From Gordonibacter pamelaeae (GTDB lineage: Bacteria; Actinomycetota; Coriobacteriia; Coriobacteriales; Eggerthellaceae), in assembly GCF_042665095.1 (NCBI RefSeq), contig NZ_JBHTBV010000007.1: a stretch of 64,000 bases of DNA; one strand, written 5' to 3'. The notes under the pieces were generated by a model. That model was not told the DNA's origin. It did not search any database and saw nothing but the letters and a program-made list of their open reading frames with translations. The translations under genes were made by a program, and so were the position numbers. Below, one piece after another: positions 9,403 through 18,136 of the stretch (positions within the stretch are counted from its first letter, which is position 1; each line of letters starts with the position of its first letter).

Positions 9403-9941
9403 GTTGAACCCTTCCGATATGCGCAGGGCGGCTTTTGCGTTGTCGCGTGCGGTGGGGCGTATCGCGCCGGGCGACGGGGAGGCGATCATGCAAAGGAGGT
9501 GGCACGATCGTTCGGTCGCGGCGTTTCGCATTCTCTCGCCTACAAGAAACCATAAGCGGCTAGGCCCCGTCAAGAACGCAGAAGATTATCGGTTGAATCT
9601 CCTCGCCCTCTGCCGCGCGAATCGACTGTTCTGTGCATGCTTGTAGCAGATCAGGACTATTCTTTGCAAATACCTGTTGCGCTAATAGTTGATGCCAATA
9701 TAATTAGCATTGCAAGTAATTTGCCAAGGATGGGAGAGGCGCGTGGGGACGCGCCGGGTGAACGAGGGGGTAGCGGACGAGGGCAGCGCGCAGCAAAGGG
9801 CGCGCCGACGGCTGCCCGCATCCAATTCGCCCAAGGGAGCGACCAGCGTTGCACATGAATCGTCGCCCGTCCCAGCGGGCTCCTCCCGCGTCCTTCCCTC
9901 CAGGGCAAATCTTAGCCACGAGTGCAAAAGGAGGAGGAGAG
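9403..9941 (+). promoter_or_regulatory. Divergent intergenic region with promoter for the molybdoenzyme operon
   Basis: This 539-base gap holds TTGCGC at 9677-9682 and TATAAT at 9699-9704 with a 16-base spacer, a good sigma-70-type promoter pointing at the molybdoenzyme gene. The inverted repeat GCTAAT (9681-9686) and ATTAGC (9703-9708) overlaps both boxes and is a candidate operator for the divergent MarR or another regulator. The implied 5' leader is about 230 bases. Open frames in the region show no protein-like signal. Confidence 0.6.
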
Positions 9942-12851
9942 ATGTCACTTAAGATGAGCCGCCGGGGCTTCGTGAAGGCAACCGCCGCCGCGACCGCTTC
10001 GACGCTGCTGCTGGGCTCGCAGGCTGCCACGGCTTTCGCGGACGATGCGGCAGAGGGCGCGAAGGCGACGTCGTCCGATGACGTGAAGATCATCCCGAGC
10101 GCGTGCCGCCAGTGCTATGGCCGCTGCGCGTTGTTCGGGCACGTCAAGGATGGCCGCCTGACGAAGATCGAGGGCAATCCCGACCTGTTCAGCGAGGGAA
10201 CGCTGTGCGGCCGCGCCTTCGCCATCCCGCAGGAGCTGTACAACCCGCTGCGCGTTCGCTACCCGCAGAAGCGCGTGGGCGAGAAGGGCTCCGGCCAGTG
10301 GAAGCGCATCACCTGGGAGGAAGCCTACCAGGAGGCCGCCGACCGCTACACCGAGATCGGCGAGAAGTACGGCTGGCACACCATCGCCCACCAGTACGGC
10401 ACCGGCCGCGACATGCTGCAGTTCCAGGCCATCAACAAGCTGTGGCTGGAGCTGGGCTCCACCGCCACGTTCGGCGTGGGCAACCTGTGCTGGGTGGGCT
10501 CGTACTTCACCAGCCAGCGCCTCTACGGCGACGAGACGCAGTACACCGGCTGGGACGGCAACAACACGGACTGCATCCTCATCTGGTGCCGCCAGGAGCG
10601 CAGCCGCGGCTACTACGACTGGCTCACCGTCAAGCGCGCCCAGGAGCGCGGCGCGAAGGTGATCTGCGTCGACCCTCGCTACACGTGCACGGCCAGCAAG
10701 GCCGATCTGTGGCTGCCCATCCGTCCGGGTTCGGACATGGCGCTCGTGCTGGCGTTCATCAACGAGATCATTCACTCGGACAAGTGCGCCAACGACTTCG
10801 CACGCTTCTGCACCAACGCTCCGTTCTTCATCGATGAGGAGGGCACCGGCTACCAGCTGCGCGAATCCATGATCAAAGAGGGCGGCAACGAGGAGCTGTA
10901 CCCCGCATGGGACGAGGCGCACGACCAGCTGATCTTCTGGTCCGGTGACTGGCAGAACAAGCAGGGCGTGGGCGGTCCGAAGGCCTTCCAGTGGCTCGAC
11001 GCCGAGGGCAACATCGTGGCCGACGCGAAGCCGGCGCTCTCCGGCAGCCGCGAGATCAATGGCAAGACGTACCGCACGAGCTGGGATATCCTCGTCGAGC
11101 ACGTCACCCCGTGGACCATCGAGCGCGCCGCCGAGTTCTGCGAGCTGCCCGAGGACAAGATCCGCGAGGCCATCCAGACCTATATCGACGCGAGCCCGCA
11201 CGCGTGCTTCTGCCGCGGCCAGAAGGTGGAGTTCTCCATCAACACGTCCGGTATCTCGCAGGCGTTCACCATCATGATGGCGCTGGCCGGCAACTTCGAC
11301 TCGAAGGGCGGCCAGAACATCGGCCGCGAGCCCGCCACCGGCTACGACTCGTTCATGTTCGACGTCGTTCCCAACAAGGAAGGCCGCATGGGCAAGCGTC
11401 GCATGGAGACGGCGAAGAACATCAAGAAGCTCTCCGTGTGCCAGAACACCGGCTATCAGCAGATACTCGTGGCCGACGACGCCACGGGCGAGCTGCGCGA
11501 GACTACGCAGAACTCCGGCGGCCAGGTCATCTACGGCCAGCAGGGCGGCTTCGGCGCGGCCACCACGAAGGCCATGGCAAAGGGCGACCCGTTCCAGATC
11601 CATGGTTACTGGCAGCAAACGTCCGAGCCCATCCTCTCCATCGAGGGCGGCCACGAGATCATCGAGGGCTTCAAGAACCTCGACTTCTTCGTGAACGTGG
11701 ACATCTACATGACCCCCTCGGGCGAGCTCGCCGACATCATCCTGCCGGCCGCGCACCCCAACGAGGTGGACCGCGTGGAGTGGGCTCACTCCGGCCACGG
11801 CTACCCGACGAGCCACACCTACCTCATCCGCCAGCCGTTCCACGAGCCGCTGGGCGAGTGCAAGGACGACATGGACATCTGCTTCGAGTTCGCGAAGTAC
11901 ATGGACGTGGACATGTACTGGAAGGACAAGTACGAGTTCTTCGATTACATGGTGAAGGGCCCCGAGACGCTTCCGCCGCAGCTCTCCTGCGCGAACTTCG
12001 AGGAGTTCCGCGAGCGCATCAGCGTGACCGGCGTGGAGATGGCCACGGTGAAGCAGGCGCCGAAGTACGAGACGGGCTTCATGCGTAAGACGAGCGACTT
12101 CCGTCCCGGCTTCAACACTATGTACCGTGGCAACAAGATGGGCTCGGTCTACCGCTTCCCCGGCACGAAGACGCCGGACGGCAAGGTCATCCCGGCGCAC
12201 CCGCAGTCGGACAACGGCAAGATGGAGATGTGGAGCGAGGACTTGCTGCTGTACGGCAACGGCCCGCTGCCGCTGTACATCGAGCCGCCCATCACGCCGC
12301 TCGCGCGCCCCGACCTGCTGGAAGACTTCCCGTACACGCTCATCACGGGCGGGCGCTCCCATGCGTTCTTCCACACCGAGTACCGCAACAGCCCGTGGAT
12401 GCGCGAGGTGCACATGTTCCCGACCGTGGACATCAACCCCGCCACCGCCGCCGAGCACGGCATCGCGCAGGATGATTGGGTGTGGATCGAGACGTACGTG
12501 GACAAGATCCGCCAGCGCGCGAACCTCACGGAGGCCATCAAGCCCGGCATGATCCACGTGGAGCACGACTGGTGGTTCCCCGAGCGCGAGGCCACCGACG
12601 ATTTGCACGGTGCCATCGACTCGAACTGCAACGTGCTGTTCGAGAACAACGGCCCCTACGACCCGGCGGTGGGCACCGACAACTACGGCGGCCTGTGCAA
12701 GATATACAAGGCCGAGGAGGGCGCCCCGAAGAACATCTGCATGACCGAGGAGGACCTCAAGATATTCCTGCCCATGAGCGCCGACGCGATCGCCTCCGAC
12801 GATCAGGCCGACGGCGTTAGGCAAGTGACCGTGAAGGGAGGTGCGAAGTAG
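9942..12851 (+). CDS. Tat-exported molybdopterin oxidoreductase, DMSO-reductase family catalytic subunit
   Basis: The 969-residue protein starts at the ATG at 9942 after AAAGGAGGAGGAGAG; the longer frame upstream is rejected. MSRRGFVKAT with a following hydrophobic stretch is a twin-arginine signal, so the enzyme acts outside the membrane. CRQCYGRC with a fourth cysteine about 27 residues on (TLCGRA) binds one 4Fe-4S cluster. The rest has the MopB layout with a C-terminal molybdopterin dinucleotide-binding domain (TGGRSHAFFHTEYRN region). A cysteine in VGNLCWVG is a possible Mo ligand (inference). It forms a three-subunit enzyme with the next two genes. The substrate is unknown; relatives reduce sulfoxides, polysulfide or arsenate, or dehydroxylate catechols. 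Confidence 0.9.
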   Translation: MSLKMSRRGFVKATAAATASTLLLGSQAATAFADDAAEGAKATSSDDVKIIPSACRQCYGRCALFGHVKDGRLTKIEGNPDLFSEGTLCGRAFAIPQELYNPLRVRYPQKRVGEKGSGQWKRITWEEAYQEAADRYTEIGEKYGWHTIAHQYGTGRDMLQFQAINKLWLELGSTATFGVGNLCWVGSYFTSQRLYGDETQYTGWDGNNTDCILIWCRQERSRGYYDWLTVKRAQERGAKVICVDPRYTCTASKADLWLPIRPGSDMALVLAFINEIIHSDKCANDFARFCTNAPFFIDEEGTGYQLRESMIKEGGNEELYPAWDEAHDQLIFWSGDWQNKQGVGGPKAFQWLDAEGNIVADAKPALSGSREINGKTYRTSWDILVEHVTPWTIERAAEFCELPEDKIREAIQTYIDASPHACFCRGQKVEFSINTSGISQAFTIMMALAGNFDSKGGQNIGREPATGYDSFMFDVVPNKEGRMGKRRMETAKNIKKLSVCQNTGYQQILVADDATGELRETTQNSGGQVIYGQQGGFGAATTKAMAKGDPFQIHGYWQQTSEPILSIEGGHEIIEGFKNLDFFVNVDIYMTPSGELADIILPAAHPNEVDRVEWAHSGHGYPTSHTYLIRQPFHEPLGECKDDMDICFEFAKYMDVDMYWKDKYEFFDYMVKGPETLPPQLSCANFEEFRERISVTGVEMATVKQAPKYETGFMRKTSDFRPGFNTMYRGNKMGSVYRFPGTKTPDGKVIPAHPQSDNGKMEMWSEDLLLYGNGPLPLYIEPPITPLARPDLLEDFPYTLITGGRSHAFFHTEYRNSPWMREVHMFPTVDINPATAAEHGIAQDDWVWIETYVDKIRQRANLTEAIKPGMIHVEHDWWFPEREATDDLHGAIDSNCNVLFENNGPYDPAVGTDNYGGLCKIYKAEEGAPKNICMTEEDLKIFLPMSADAIASDDQADGVRQVTVKGGAK

Positions 12852-12852
12852 T

Positions 12853-13425
12853 ATGACCCGCAACATCATCGCTATCGACCTGGATAGCTGCATCGGGTGC
12901 CATTCCTGCGCCGTGGTGTGCAAGCAGGAGAACAACGTGGGGCTGGGCACCTACTACAACAAGGTGCTGACGGTGGGCCCGTTCGGCACGTACCCCGACC
13001 TGGAGATGTACTACCTGCCCGTGGCGTGCCAGCACTGCGACAACCCCGAGTGCGTGAGCGTGTGCCCCACCGGTGCCAGCTACAGGCGCGAGGACGGCGT
13101 GGTGCTGGTCGACCACAGCAAGTGCATCGGCTGCCAGTACTGCGTCATGGCCTGCCCCTACGGCGTGCGCGCCTACGACGAGGGCAAGGACAAGGGCGTC
13201 ATCGAGAAGTGCACCATGTGCGCCCACCTCATCGACAAGGGCGAGAAACCGGCGTGCGTGAAGCACTGCCCCGGCCAGGCGCGCCTGTTCGGCGACGCGG
13301 ACGACCCCGAGTCCGACGTGTCGAAGATGATCGCCCGCAAGAGCACGCACAAGCTCAAGGACGTGGGGAACCACCCGGGCGTGACGTATGGCCTGGACAA
13401 GTTCTCTTGGAAAGGGGATGAGTAA
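12853..13425 (+). CDS. 4Fe-4S electron-transfer subunit (DmsB/NrfC-like)
   Basis: A 190-residue protein with four ferredoxin-type cysteine groups: CIGCHSCAVVCKQEN, CQHCDNPECVSVCP, CIGCQYCVMACP, and CTMCAHLIDKGEKPACVKHCP. That is the normal four-cluster wire of DmsB-type subunits linking the membrane subunit to the molybdenum site. The start at 12853 follows GGGAGGTG, 2 bases after the catalytic subunit's stop. It has no signal peptide, so it is probably exported bound to the Tat-tagged catalytic subunit. Confidence 0.92.
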   Translation: MTRNIIAIDLDSCIGCHSCAVVCKQENNVGLGTYYNKVLTVGPFGTYPDLEMYYLPVACQHCDNPECVSVCPTGASYRREDGVVLVDHSKCIGCQYCVMACPYGVRAYDEGKDKGVIEKCTMCAHLIDKGEKPACVKHCPGQARLFGDADDPESDVSKMIARKSTHKLKDVGNHPGVTYGLDKFSWKGDE

Positions 13426-13427
13426 GC

Positions 13428-14306
13428 ATGGATATCCAGTGGCCCCTTCTGATCTTCAGCGTCCTTTTGGGCGTGACCTCGGGATGCTTCGTGTTTCTGG
13501 GCGTGGGCGAGCTCAAGGGCAAGTTCAAGGACGTGCGCTTCCTGGGCGCGCTCATCGCCTTCGTGTGCCTGGCCGTGGGCGGCTGCGTGTCGGTGCTGCA
13601 CATGGGGCACCCGGAGCGCGCGACGCACCTGCTGGGCAACCTGGGCTCGGGTCTGTCGAAAGAGCTGTTCATCGTCGCCATCATGGGCATCGTGTCGCTC
13701 GTGTACCTTATTCTGGCGAAGAAGGACTACCCCGGCGTGTCGAAGGTGCTCGGCGTGCTGGGCGCGCTGCTGGGCCTGGTGCTGCCACTGGTGGCCGGCG
13801 CCTCGTACCTGATCGCGGCGCGTCCCGCGTGGGATAGCGCGGCGCTGCCCCTCATGTACCTGGGCGGCGGCCTGGCCATGGGCATGACGCTCATGGCAGG
13901 GCTCGTGCTCCTGCGCGGCAAGGCGTCCGAGGAGGGCGGCTTCGCGCTGAAGCTGGCGCTGGCGGGCGTCGTCATCATGGTGGTGACGTCGGTTGCCTAC
14001 GTGGTGTGGATCGCCGTGGCGCCGTACCAGGCACCGTCGCGCTCTATCGAGCGCCTGCTGGCCGGCGACCTGGCCGTGATGTTCTGGCTGGGCGTGGTGG
14101 TCGTGGGGCTGGTTGCCCCGACGGCCCTCACGGCGCTGGCCTGCGTGAAGGCCACGAAGGGCGAGGGCGGCACCGGCACGGTGAAGCCGTCGACGCTGGC
14201 CGGCTATATGTTCGCGGCCTGTGCTTGCTCGGCCGTGGGCGCCGTGGTCCTGCGCGTCATCATGTACGGCGTGGGCACGAGCGTCGAGCAGTTCATCTAT
14301 CACTGA
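13428..14306 (+). CDS. Membrane anchor and quinol-oxidising subunit (DmsC/NrfD-like)
   Basis: The 292-residue, almost wholly hydrophobic protein has about eight predicted helices and starts 3 bases after the FeS subunit. PLLIFSVLLGVTSGCFVFLG and the HMGHPERATHLLGNLGSGLSKELF segment match DmsC-type anchors, which draw electrons from menaquinol and pass them to the FeS subunit. With the two upstream genes it completes a DmsABC-like complex. Confidence 0.88.
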   Translation: MDIQWPLLIFSVLLGVTSGCFVFLGVGELKGKFKDVRFLGALIAFVCLAVGGCVSVLHMGHPERATHLLGNLGSGLSKELFIVAIMGIVSLVYLILAKKDYPGVSKVLGVLGALLGLVLPLVAGASYLIAARPAWDSAALPLMYLGGGLAMGMTLMAGLVLLRGKASEEGGFALKLALAGVVIMVVTSVAYVVWIAVAPYQAPSRSIERLLAGDLAVMFWLGVVVVGLVAPTALTALACVKATKGEGGTGTVKPSTLAGYMFAACACSAVGAVVLRVIMYGVGTSVEQFIYH

Positions 14307-14441
14307 TCGTAGGAAGGGCGCGCCTCTGCAACGGGGCGCGTCCAACCCCTCGACCCTCCCCCGTGGCGGAATGCGGCTTTCCCTCCCCGCCGCGTTCCGT
14401 TACGGGGGACGGCCGACGACAACGAAGAAGGAGCATCAACC

Positions 14442-15122
14442 ATGGAAGAGGTCATGTCAGCCGAGCTGGTGGAGAACCTGGTGGATTTCTGCGAGAACCG
14501 CGCGCGCGTGTACGCGCTGCTGTCGCGTTGCTACGAGAAGGAGCTGGACACGGCGTTCGCAGCGGAACTCGCCGAGGCGGCACGCGTGGAGTCGGACGAC
14601 CCGGCGCTCGCCGAAGGCTTCGCGGCGCTGCAGACCGACCTGGCGGGGTGCGACGACGGACAGCTTGAGTTGCTGGCCGTGGTGTTCGACCGCGTGTTCT
14701 TCGGCATGGGCCCGCGCTCGGCGCAGAAGGCGTTCCCCTACGAGTCGGTGTACACGAGCGAGGGCGGCCTCATGATGCAGGACGCCTACAGCGAGGTGCT
14801 GCGCCTCTACCGCGCAGCCGGCTTCGCGAAGGACCCCGGCTTCACGGAGCCCGAGGACCATCTGGCCGTGGAGCTGGCGTTCATGGTGCGCCTGTGCGAG
14901 CGGGCCGTGGAGGCCCTGCGCGCCGGCGACGAGGCCGCCGCGGAGGCGGCGCTGGCCGAGCAGCGTGCCTTTGTTCGGGCCCACCTGCTGAACTGGGTGC
15001 CCGCCTTCGCCCGCGACATGAAGGCGTCCGCCGAAAGCGGCTTCTACGCGCACCTGGCCACGTTCACGGAAGCGTACCTGGCCGCCGATGCCGAGGCGCT
15101 GGCCGAGGTGGTGGGAGACTAG
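14442..15122 (+). CDS. TorD/DmsD-family molybdoenzyme chaperone
   Basis: A 226-residue helical protein that begins after GAAGGAGCATCAACC. FPYESVYTSEGGLMMQDAYSEVLRLYRAAGF and the later EDHLAVELAFMVRLCE are hallmark TorD stretches; EDHLAVEL corresponds to the family's E-P-D-H motif. Such chaperones bind the Tat signal of the catalytic subunit and hold it until the cofactor is inserted. The 135-base gap before it contains inverted repeats, so its expression may differ from that of the structural genes. Confidence 0.9.
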   Translation: MEEVMSAELVENLVDFCENRARVYALLSRCYEKELDTAFAAELAEAARVESDDPALAEGFAALQTDLAGCDDGQLELLAVVFDRVFFGMGPRSAQKAFPYESVYTSEGGLMMQDAYSEVLRLYRAAGFAKDPGFTEPEDHLAVELAFMVRLCERAVEALRAGDEAAAEAALAEQRAFVRAHLLNWVPAFARDMKASAESGFYAHLATFTEAYLAADAEALAEVVGD

Positions 15123-15150
15123 CAAGCTGCCTTTGGGCAGGTGATGGGGG

Positions 15151-15900
15151 ATGATGGGAATGGAGACGATTTCTCGGCGCGGGTTCCTCGCCGCCGGGGC
15201 CGTGGGCGTGGCGATGGTGGGCGTCGGCGGGTTCGGCGCGGTGACGAGGCAGGCCGACGCCGCTTTCGTGCGCCCGCCGGGGGCAGAGTCGAATGCGCGG
15301 CTGACGGCGGCGTGCAACCGCTGCCAGCGCTGCCTGCAGGCGTGCCCGTACGGCATCATCACGCCGGTGCCGCTGGCCGGGAGCCTGGTGGCTTACGGCA
15401 CGCCCACGCTCGCGTTCGAGCAGGGGTGCTGCGACTTCTGCATGAAGTGCGTGGACGCATGCCCCACGGGCGCGCTCTCGTACGGGGGCGCGCATGAGCG
15501 CGACCTGGGCGTGGCGCTCGTCGTGAAGGACGCCTGCGTGGCCTGGGACTGGTCGGGCTGCACCGTGTGCAAGGACGAGTGCCCGGTGGAGGGCGCCATC
15601 ACGCTGGACGACCACGACCGCCCTGTCGTGCACCCCGATTTCTGCGACGGGTGCGGGCGCTGCGAGCAGGTGTGCCCCTCGTCCTCGCTGCGCGCCTACG
15701 ACGCGAGTGTGGAGAACAAGGGCATCGTGGTGGTTTCGCGCGCGAGCGAGGCGGCGCGGGCGGCGGGCGCAGTCTCCAGCGAGGAGCTGCTGGCCGGTCG
15801 CACGGTCCCTGTCGCGCTGGCGGACGCGATGCCGCCCCATACGAAGGGCGTCCACCCCGACGGGCCGGACGCGACGCGCGAGGCAGGAGACCTATCATGA
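15151..15900 (+). CDS. Tat-exported ferredoxin-type protein (NapG/MauM-like)
   Basis: The 249-residue protein has a twin-arginine signal (SRRGFLAAGAVGVAMVG) and four 4Fe-4S motifs, beginning CNRCQRCLQACP, CDFCMKCVDACP, CTVCKDECP and CDGCGRCEQVCP. NapG-type proteins work with NapH in a quinol-oxidising electron route to periplasmic reductases. Three in-frame ATGs (15151, 15154, 15160) cluster after GGTGATGGGGG, so the exact start is uncertain. It overlaps the napH-like gene by four bases (ATGA). Confidence 0.88.
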   Translation: MMGMETISRRGFLAAGAVGVAMVGVGGFGAVTRQADAAFVRPPGAESNARLTAACNRCQRCLQACPYGIITPVPLAGSLVAYGTPTLAFEQGCCDFCMKCVDACPTGALSYGGAHERDLGVALVVKDACVAWDWSGCTVCKDECPVEGAITLDDHDRPVVHPDFCDGCGRCEQVCPSSSLRAYDASVENKGIVVVSRASEAARAAGAVSSEELLAGRTVPVALADAMPPHTKGVHPDGPDATREAGDLS

Positions 15901-16850
15901 AGACGCGTACGAGGGCTGTCCGCATCCTCGTGGCAGCCGCCGTTCTCGTGGCGGCCGTGGCGGCAGCCCATCTTGGCGGCGGAGCCGCGGTGGGGACGCT
16001 GTGCGTGCTGTGTCCCGTGGGTTTCGCGCAGATAGCGGTGGCGTCGCAGAGCGTTCCGTGGCACCTGCTGCCCGGCGTGCTGGCGGTGCTGGCCATCGTG
16101 TTTCTGCTGGGCCGTGCGTTCTGCTCGTGGCTCTGCCCTTCGCAGCTGCTCAAGAACATCTTCGGCGGCCATACCCCGCGCGGCCTCTACGGCCGCAGCG
16201 GCGAGGCGCCGAAGGCCGGCTGCGCCACGTGCGCCTCGGCAACGGGTGCGAGCCTCAAGACGCAGGGAGTCGTGCTCGCCGTCTTGCTGGTCGTGTCGTT
16301 CGCCGTGGAGTTCCCGGTGTTCTGCCTGCTGTGCCCCATCGGGCTCGTGTTCGGGACGCTCTGGGCCCTGAACCGCGTGTTCGTGCTGCTGCAGCCGGGC
16401 TGGGAGCTGATCGTGTTCCCGCTCATGTTGCTGGCCGAGCTGTTCCTGTTTAAGCGCTGGTGCGCGGCCATCTGCCCGCTGGGATTCTTCTTCGGCCTGG
16501 TGGAGAAGGCGCGCACGAAGCTGGGTTTCGGCGTTCGCCCGCAGGCGTCGTGCAACACCTGCATTTCGAGCGAGGGATGCCGCACGTGCTCGACCGTGTG
16601 CCCCGAGAACATCGACGTGGCCGCCGCCGACGGACTTGTGCTGGAAGCCTGCACGCTGTGCGGCGACTGCCTGGAGAACTGCCCGACGAGGTCCATCTCC
16701 CTCTCGCTCGGCGCGCGGAAGCCAGATGCTCCCGTTTCCGTTCCCGTTTCGAACTCCGCTCGAGCCGACGAGCCCCCTTCGGCTGACGAGCCTGCCTCCG
16801 CCGCTTCGAGCTCTCTCGAAGAGTGCGATGACAACCTCGCCGTTCGCTAG
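15897..16850 (+). CDS. NapH-like membrane ferredoxin
   Basis: A 317-residue protein with four to five membrane segments. Paired cysteine motifs facing the membrane (CVLCPVGFAQ, FCSWLCPSQLLKN, CLLCPIGLVFG, CAAICPLGFFFG) are typical of NapH/CcoG-type proteins. The soluble end carries a cysteine-rich group and a classical CTLCGDCLENCP cluster. The ATG at 15897 overlaps the preceding stop. Together with the NapG-like protein it probably offers a second quinol route into the molybdoenzyme or helps its maturation. The last 60 residues are low-complexity Ser/Pro/Ala. Confidence 0.88.
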   Translation: MKTRTRAVRILVAAAVLVAAVAAAHLGGGAAVGTLCVLCPVGFAQIAVASQSVPWHLLPGVLAVLAIVFLLGRAFCSWLCPSQLLKNIFGGHTPRGLYGRSGEAPKAGCATCASATGASLKTQGVVLAVLLVVSFAVEFPVFCLLCPIGLVFGTLWALNRVFVLLQPGWELIVFPLMLLAELFLFKRWCAAICPLGFFFGLVEKARTKLGFGVRPQASCNTCISSEGCRTCSTVCPENIDVAAADGLVLEACTLCGDCLENCPTRSISLSLGARKPDAPVSVPVSNSARADEPPSADEPASAASSSLEECDDNLAVR

Positions 16851-16866
16851 CCTTTCCGTATAAAGA

Positions 16867-16888
16867 GAGTGTTTCACGTGAAACACTC
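16867..16888. promoter_or_regulatory. Second parS-type palindrome
   Basis: A perfect 22-nt palindrome with the exact 16-base core TGTTTCACGTGAAACA at 16870-16885, identical to the core at 2045-2060. It lies between the ends of two converging genes, 17 bases after the napH-like stop, so a terminator role is also possible. Confidence 0.7.
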
Positions 16889-16975
16889 CCTTACCAAATA
16901 GGTCATGGACAAAAGGTTAGGCCATAACCACGAATCTCGCCCCAGCGAGCCCTTGCTCCTTGCTGCAGCAGGTCC

Positions 16976-18136
16976 TCATTCCTGGCGCAGCGCCTCAATG
17001 GGCGTGAGGCGGGAGGCCCGGTAGGCGGGGAAGATGCCGAACGCCAGGCCGATGGCGGTGCTGGCGGCCACGGCAACGGCAACGACGTCCCAGGAAGCCG
17101 AGAATGCCAACCCCATGCTTCTCGCCAGCATGCCGAATGCCAGCCCGGCTGAGATGCCCGCCGCGCCTCCCATGAGGCTCACCAGCAGCGCCTCCATCAG
17201 GAACTGCCGCAGGATGTCGGACCTTCGCGCACCGAGCGCTTTCTTGATGCCTATCTCGCGGGTGCGCTCCGTCACCGACACCAGCATCACGTTCATCACG
17301 CCGATGCCCGCCACCACGAGCGAGATGCTGGCAATGCCAACCAGCATGAGCGTCATGGTCTGGTTGATCTCGCTGGAGGCGTTTAGCATGTCGTCCTGCG
17401 ATACGACGGCGAACTGGTTGGGCGACAGCCCCCTCTCGCCCGACAAGTAGTCGAACAGGGCCGCCTTCGTCGCGTCGACGCCTCCTTCGAGAGCGGGCCG
17501 TGCATACACGGTCTCGATCTTCGTCTCCTCTCCCAGGCTTGGAAGGGCCGAGAACGGCACGAGTGCAAGGTTGTCGGCGTTGAGGCCCATGGTCTGGCCG
17601 ATAGGTTCCAGCACGCCCACGACCACGAACGGCACCCCCGCTATCTTAAGCGTTTTGCCTAGGCAGTCCATCGTCCCGAACAGGTCGTTTGCCGTGCTGG
17701 CCCCAATTACGCACACGTTGGAGCGGTTCTCGCGGTCCACGGGCGACAGGTTGCGCCCGGTTGCGAGCCGAAGGCTGCGCGTGGTTAGGTAGTGCTCGTC
17801 CGAGACCTCTGCCGTGCTACGCTTCGTGGAGCGCCCCTCGTCCGTCAGGTCGCCGCCAACCCCTTTCGAAGGGGCAACCGACCCCATGCCCGGCAGTCCG
17901 CGCAAGGCGGCGATGTCATCGTAGCCGAGCGAGTCCTTGAACACGTAGGCCGACACCATGTCGCCTCCCAACGCCTTCATGCGCTCCTCCACCTGCCGGT
18001 TCGAACCTTCGCCGATGCCCACCAGCACGATGACCGACGAGATGCCTATCACCAGCCCAAGCATGGTGAGGGCCGTGCGCAACCGGTTGCGGGCGATGCT
18101 GGAGAGCGCGGTTTTAGCTGATCGCGTCCGTCGCAC
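16976..18136 (-). CDS. MacB/FtsX-type ABC transporter permease
   Basis: A 386-residue permease. One helix near the N-terminus is followed by a large extracellular MacB_PCD domain and then three helices. ERTREIGIKKALGARRSDILRQFLMEA near residue 290 is the coupling-helix signature of FtsX-like permeases. A TTG lies 21 bases further upstream, but AAGGAGG six bases before the GTG at 18136 decides the start. It works with the overlapping ATPase and the adaptor gene as a tripartite exporter, probably for peptides or antimicrobials. Confidence 0.88.
   Translation of the reverse strand: MRRTRSAKTALSSIARNRLRTALTMLGLVIGISSVIVLVGIGEGSNRQVEERMKALGGDMVSAYVFKDSLGYDDIAALRGLPGMGSVAPSKGVGGDLTDEGRSTKRSTAEVSDEHYLTTRSLRLATGRNLSPVDRENRSNVCVIGASTANDLFGTMDCLGKTLKIAGVPFVVVGVLEPIGQTMGLNADNLALVPFSALPSLGEETKIETVYARPALEGGVDATKAALFDYLSGERGLSPNQFAVVSQDDMLNASSEINQTMTLMLVGIASISLVVAGIGVMNVMLVSVTERTREIGIKKALGARRSDILRQFLMEALLVSLMGGAAGISAGLAFGMLARSMGLAFSASWDVVAVAVAASTAIGLAFGIFPAYRASRLTPIEALRQE

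Noticed and set aside
9945..12950. Antisense ORF of about 1,000 codons opposite the molybdoenzyme gene
   Set aside because: It is an arginine/histidine/leucine-rich shadow of high-GC coding DNA, with no domain pattern or ribosome site, while the plus strand encodes a clear enzyme.
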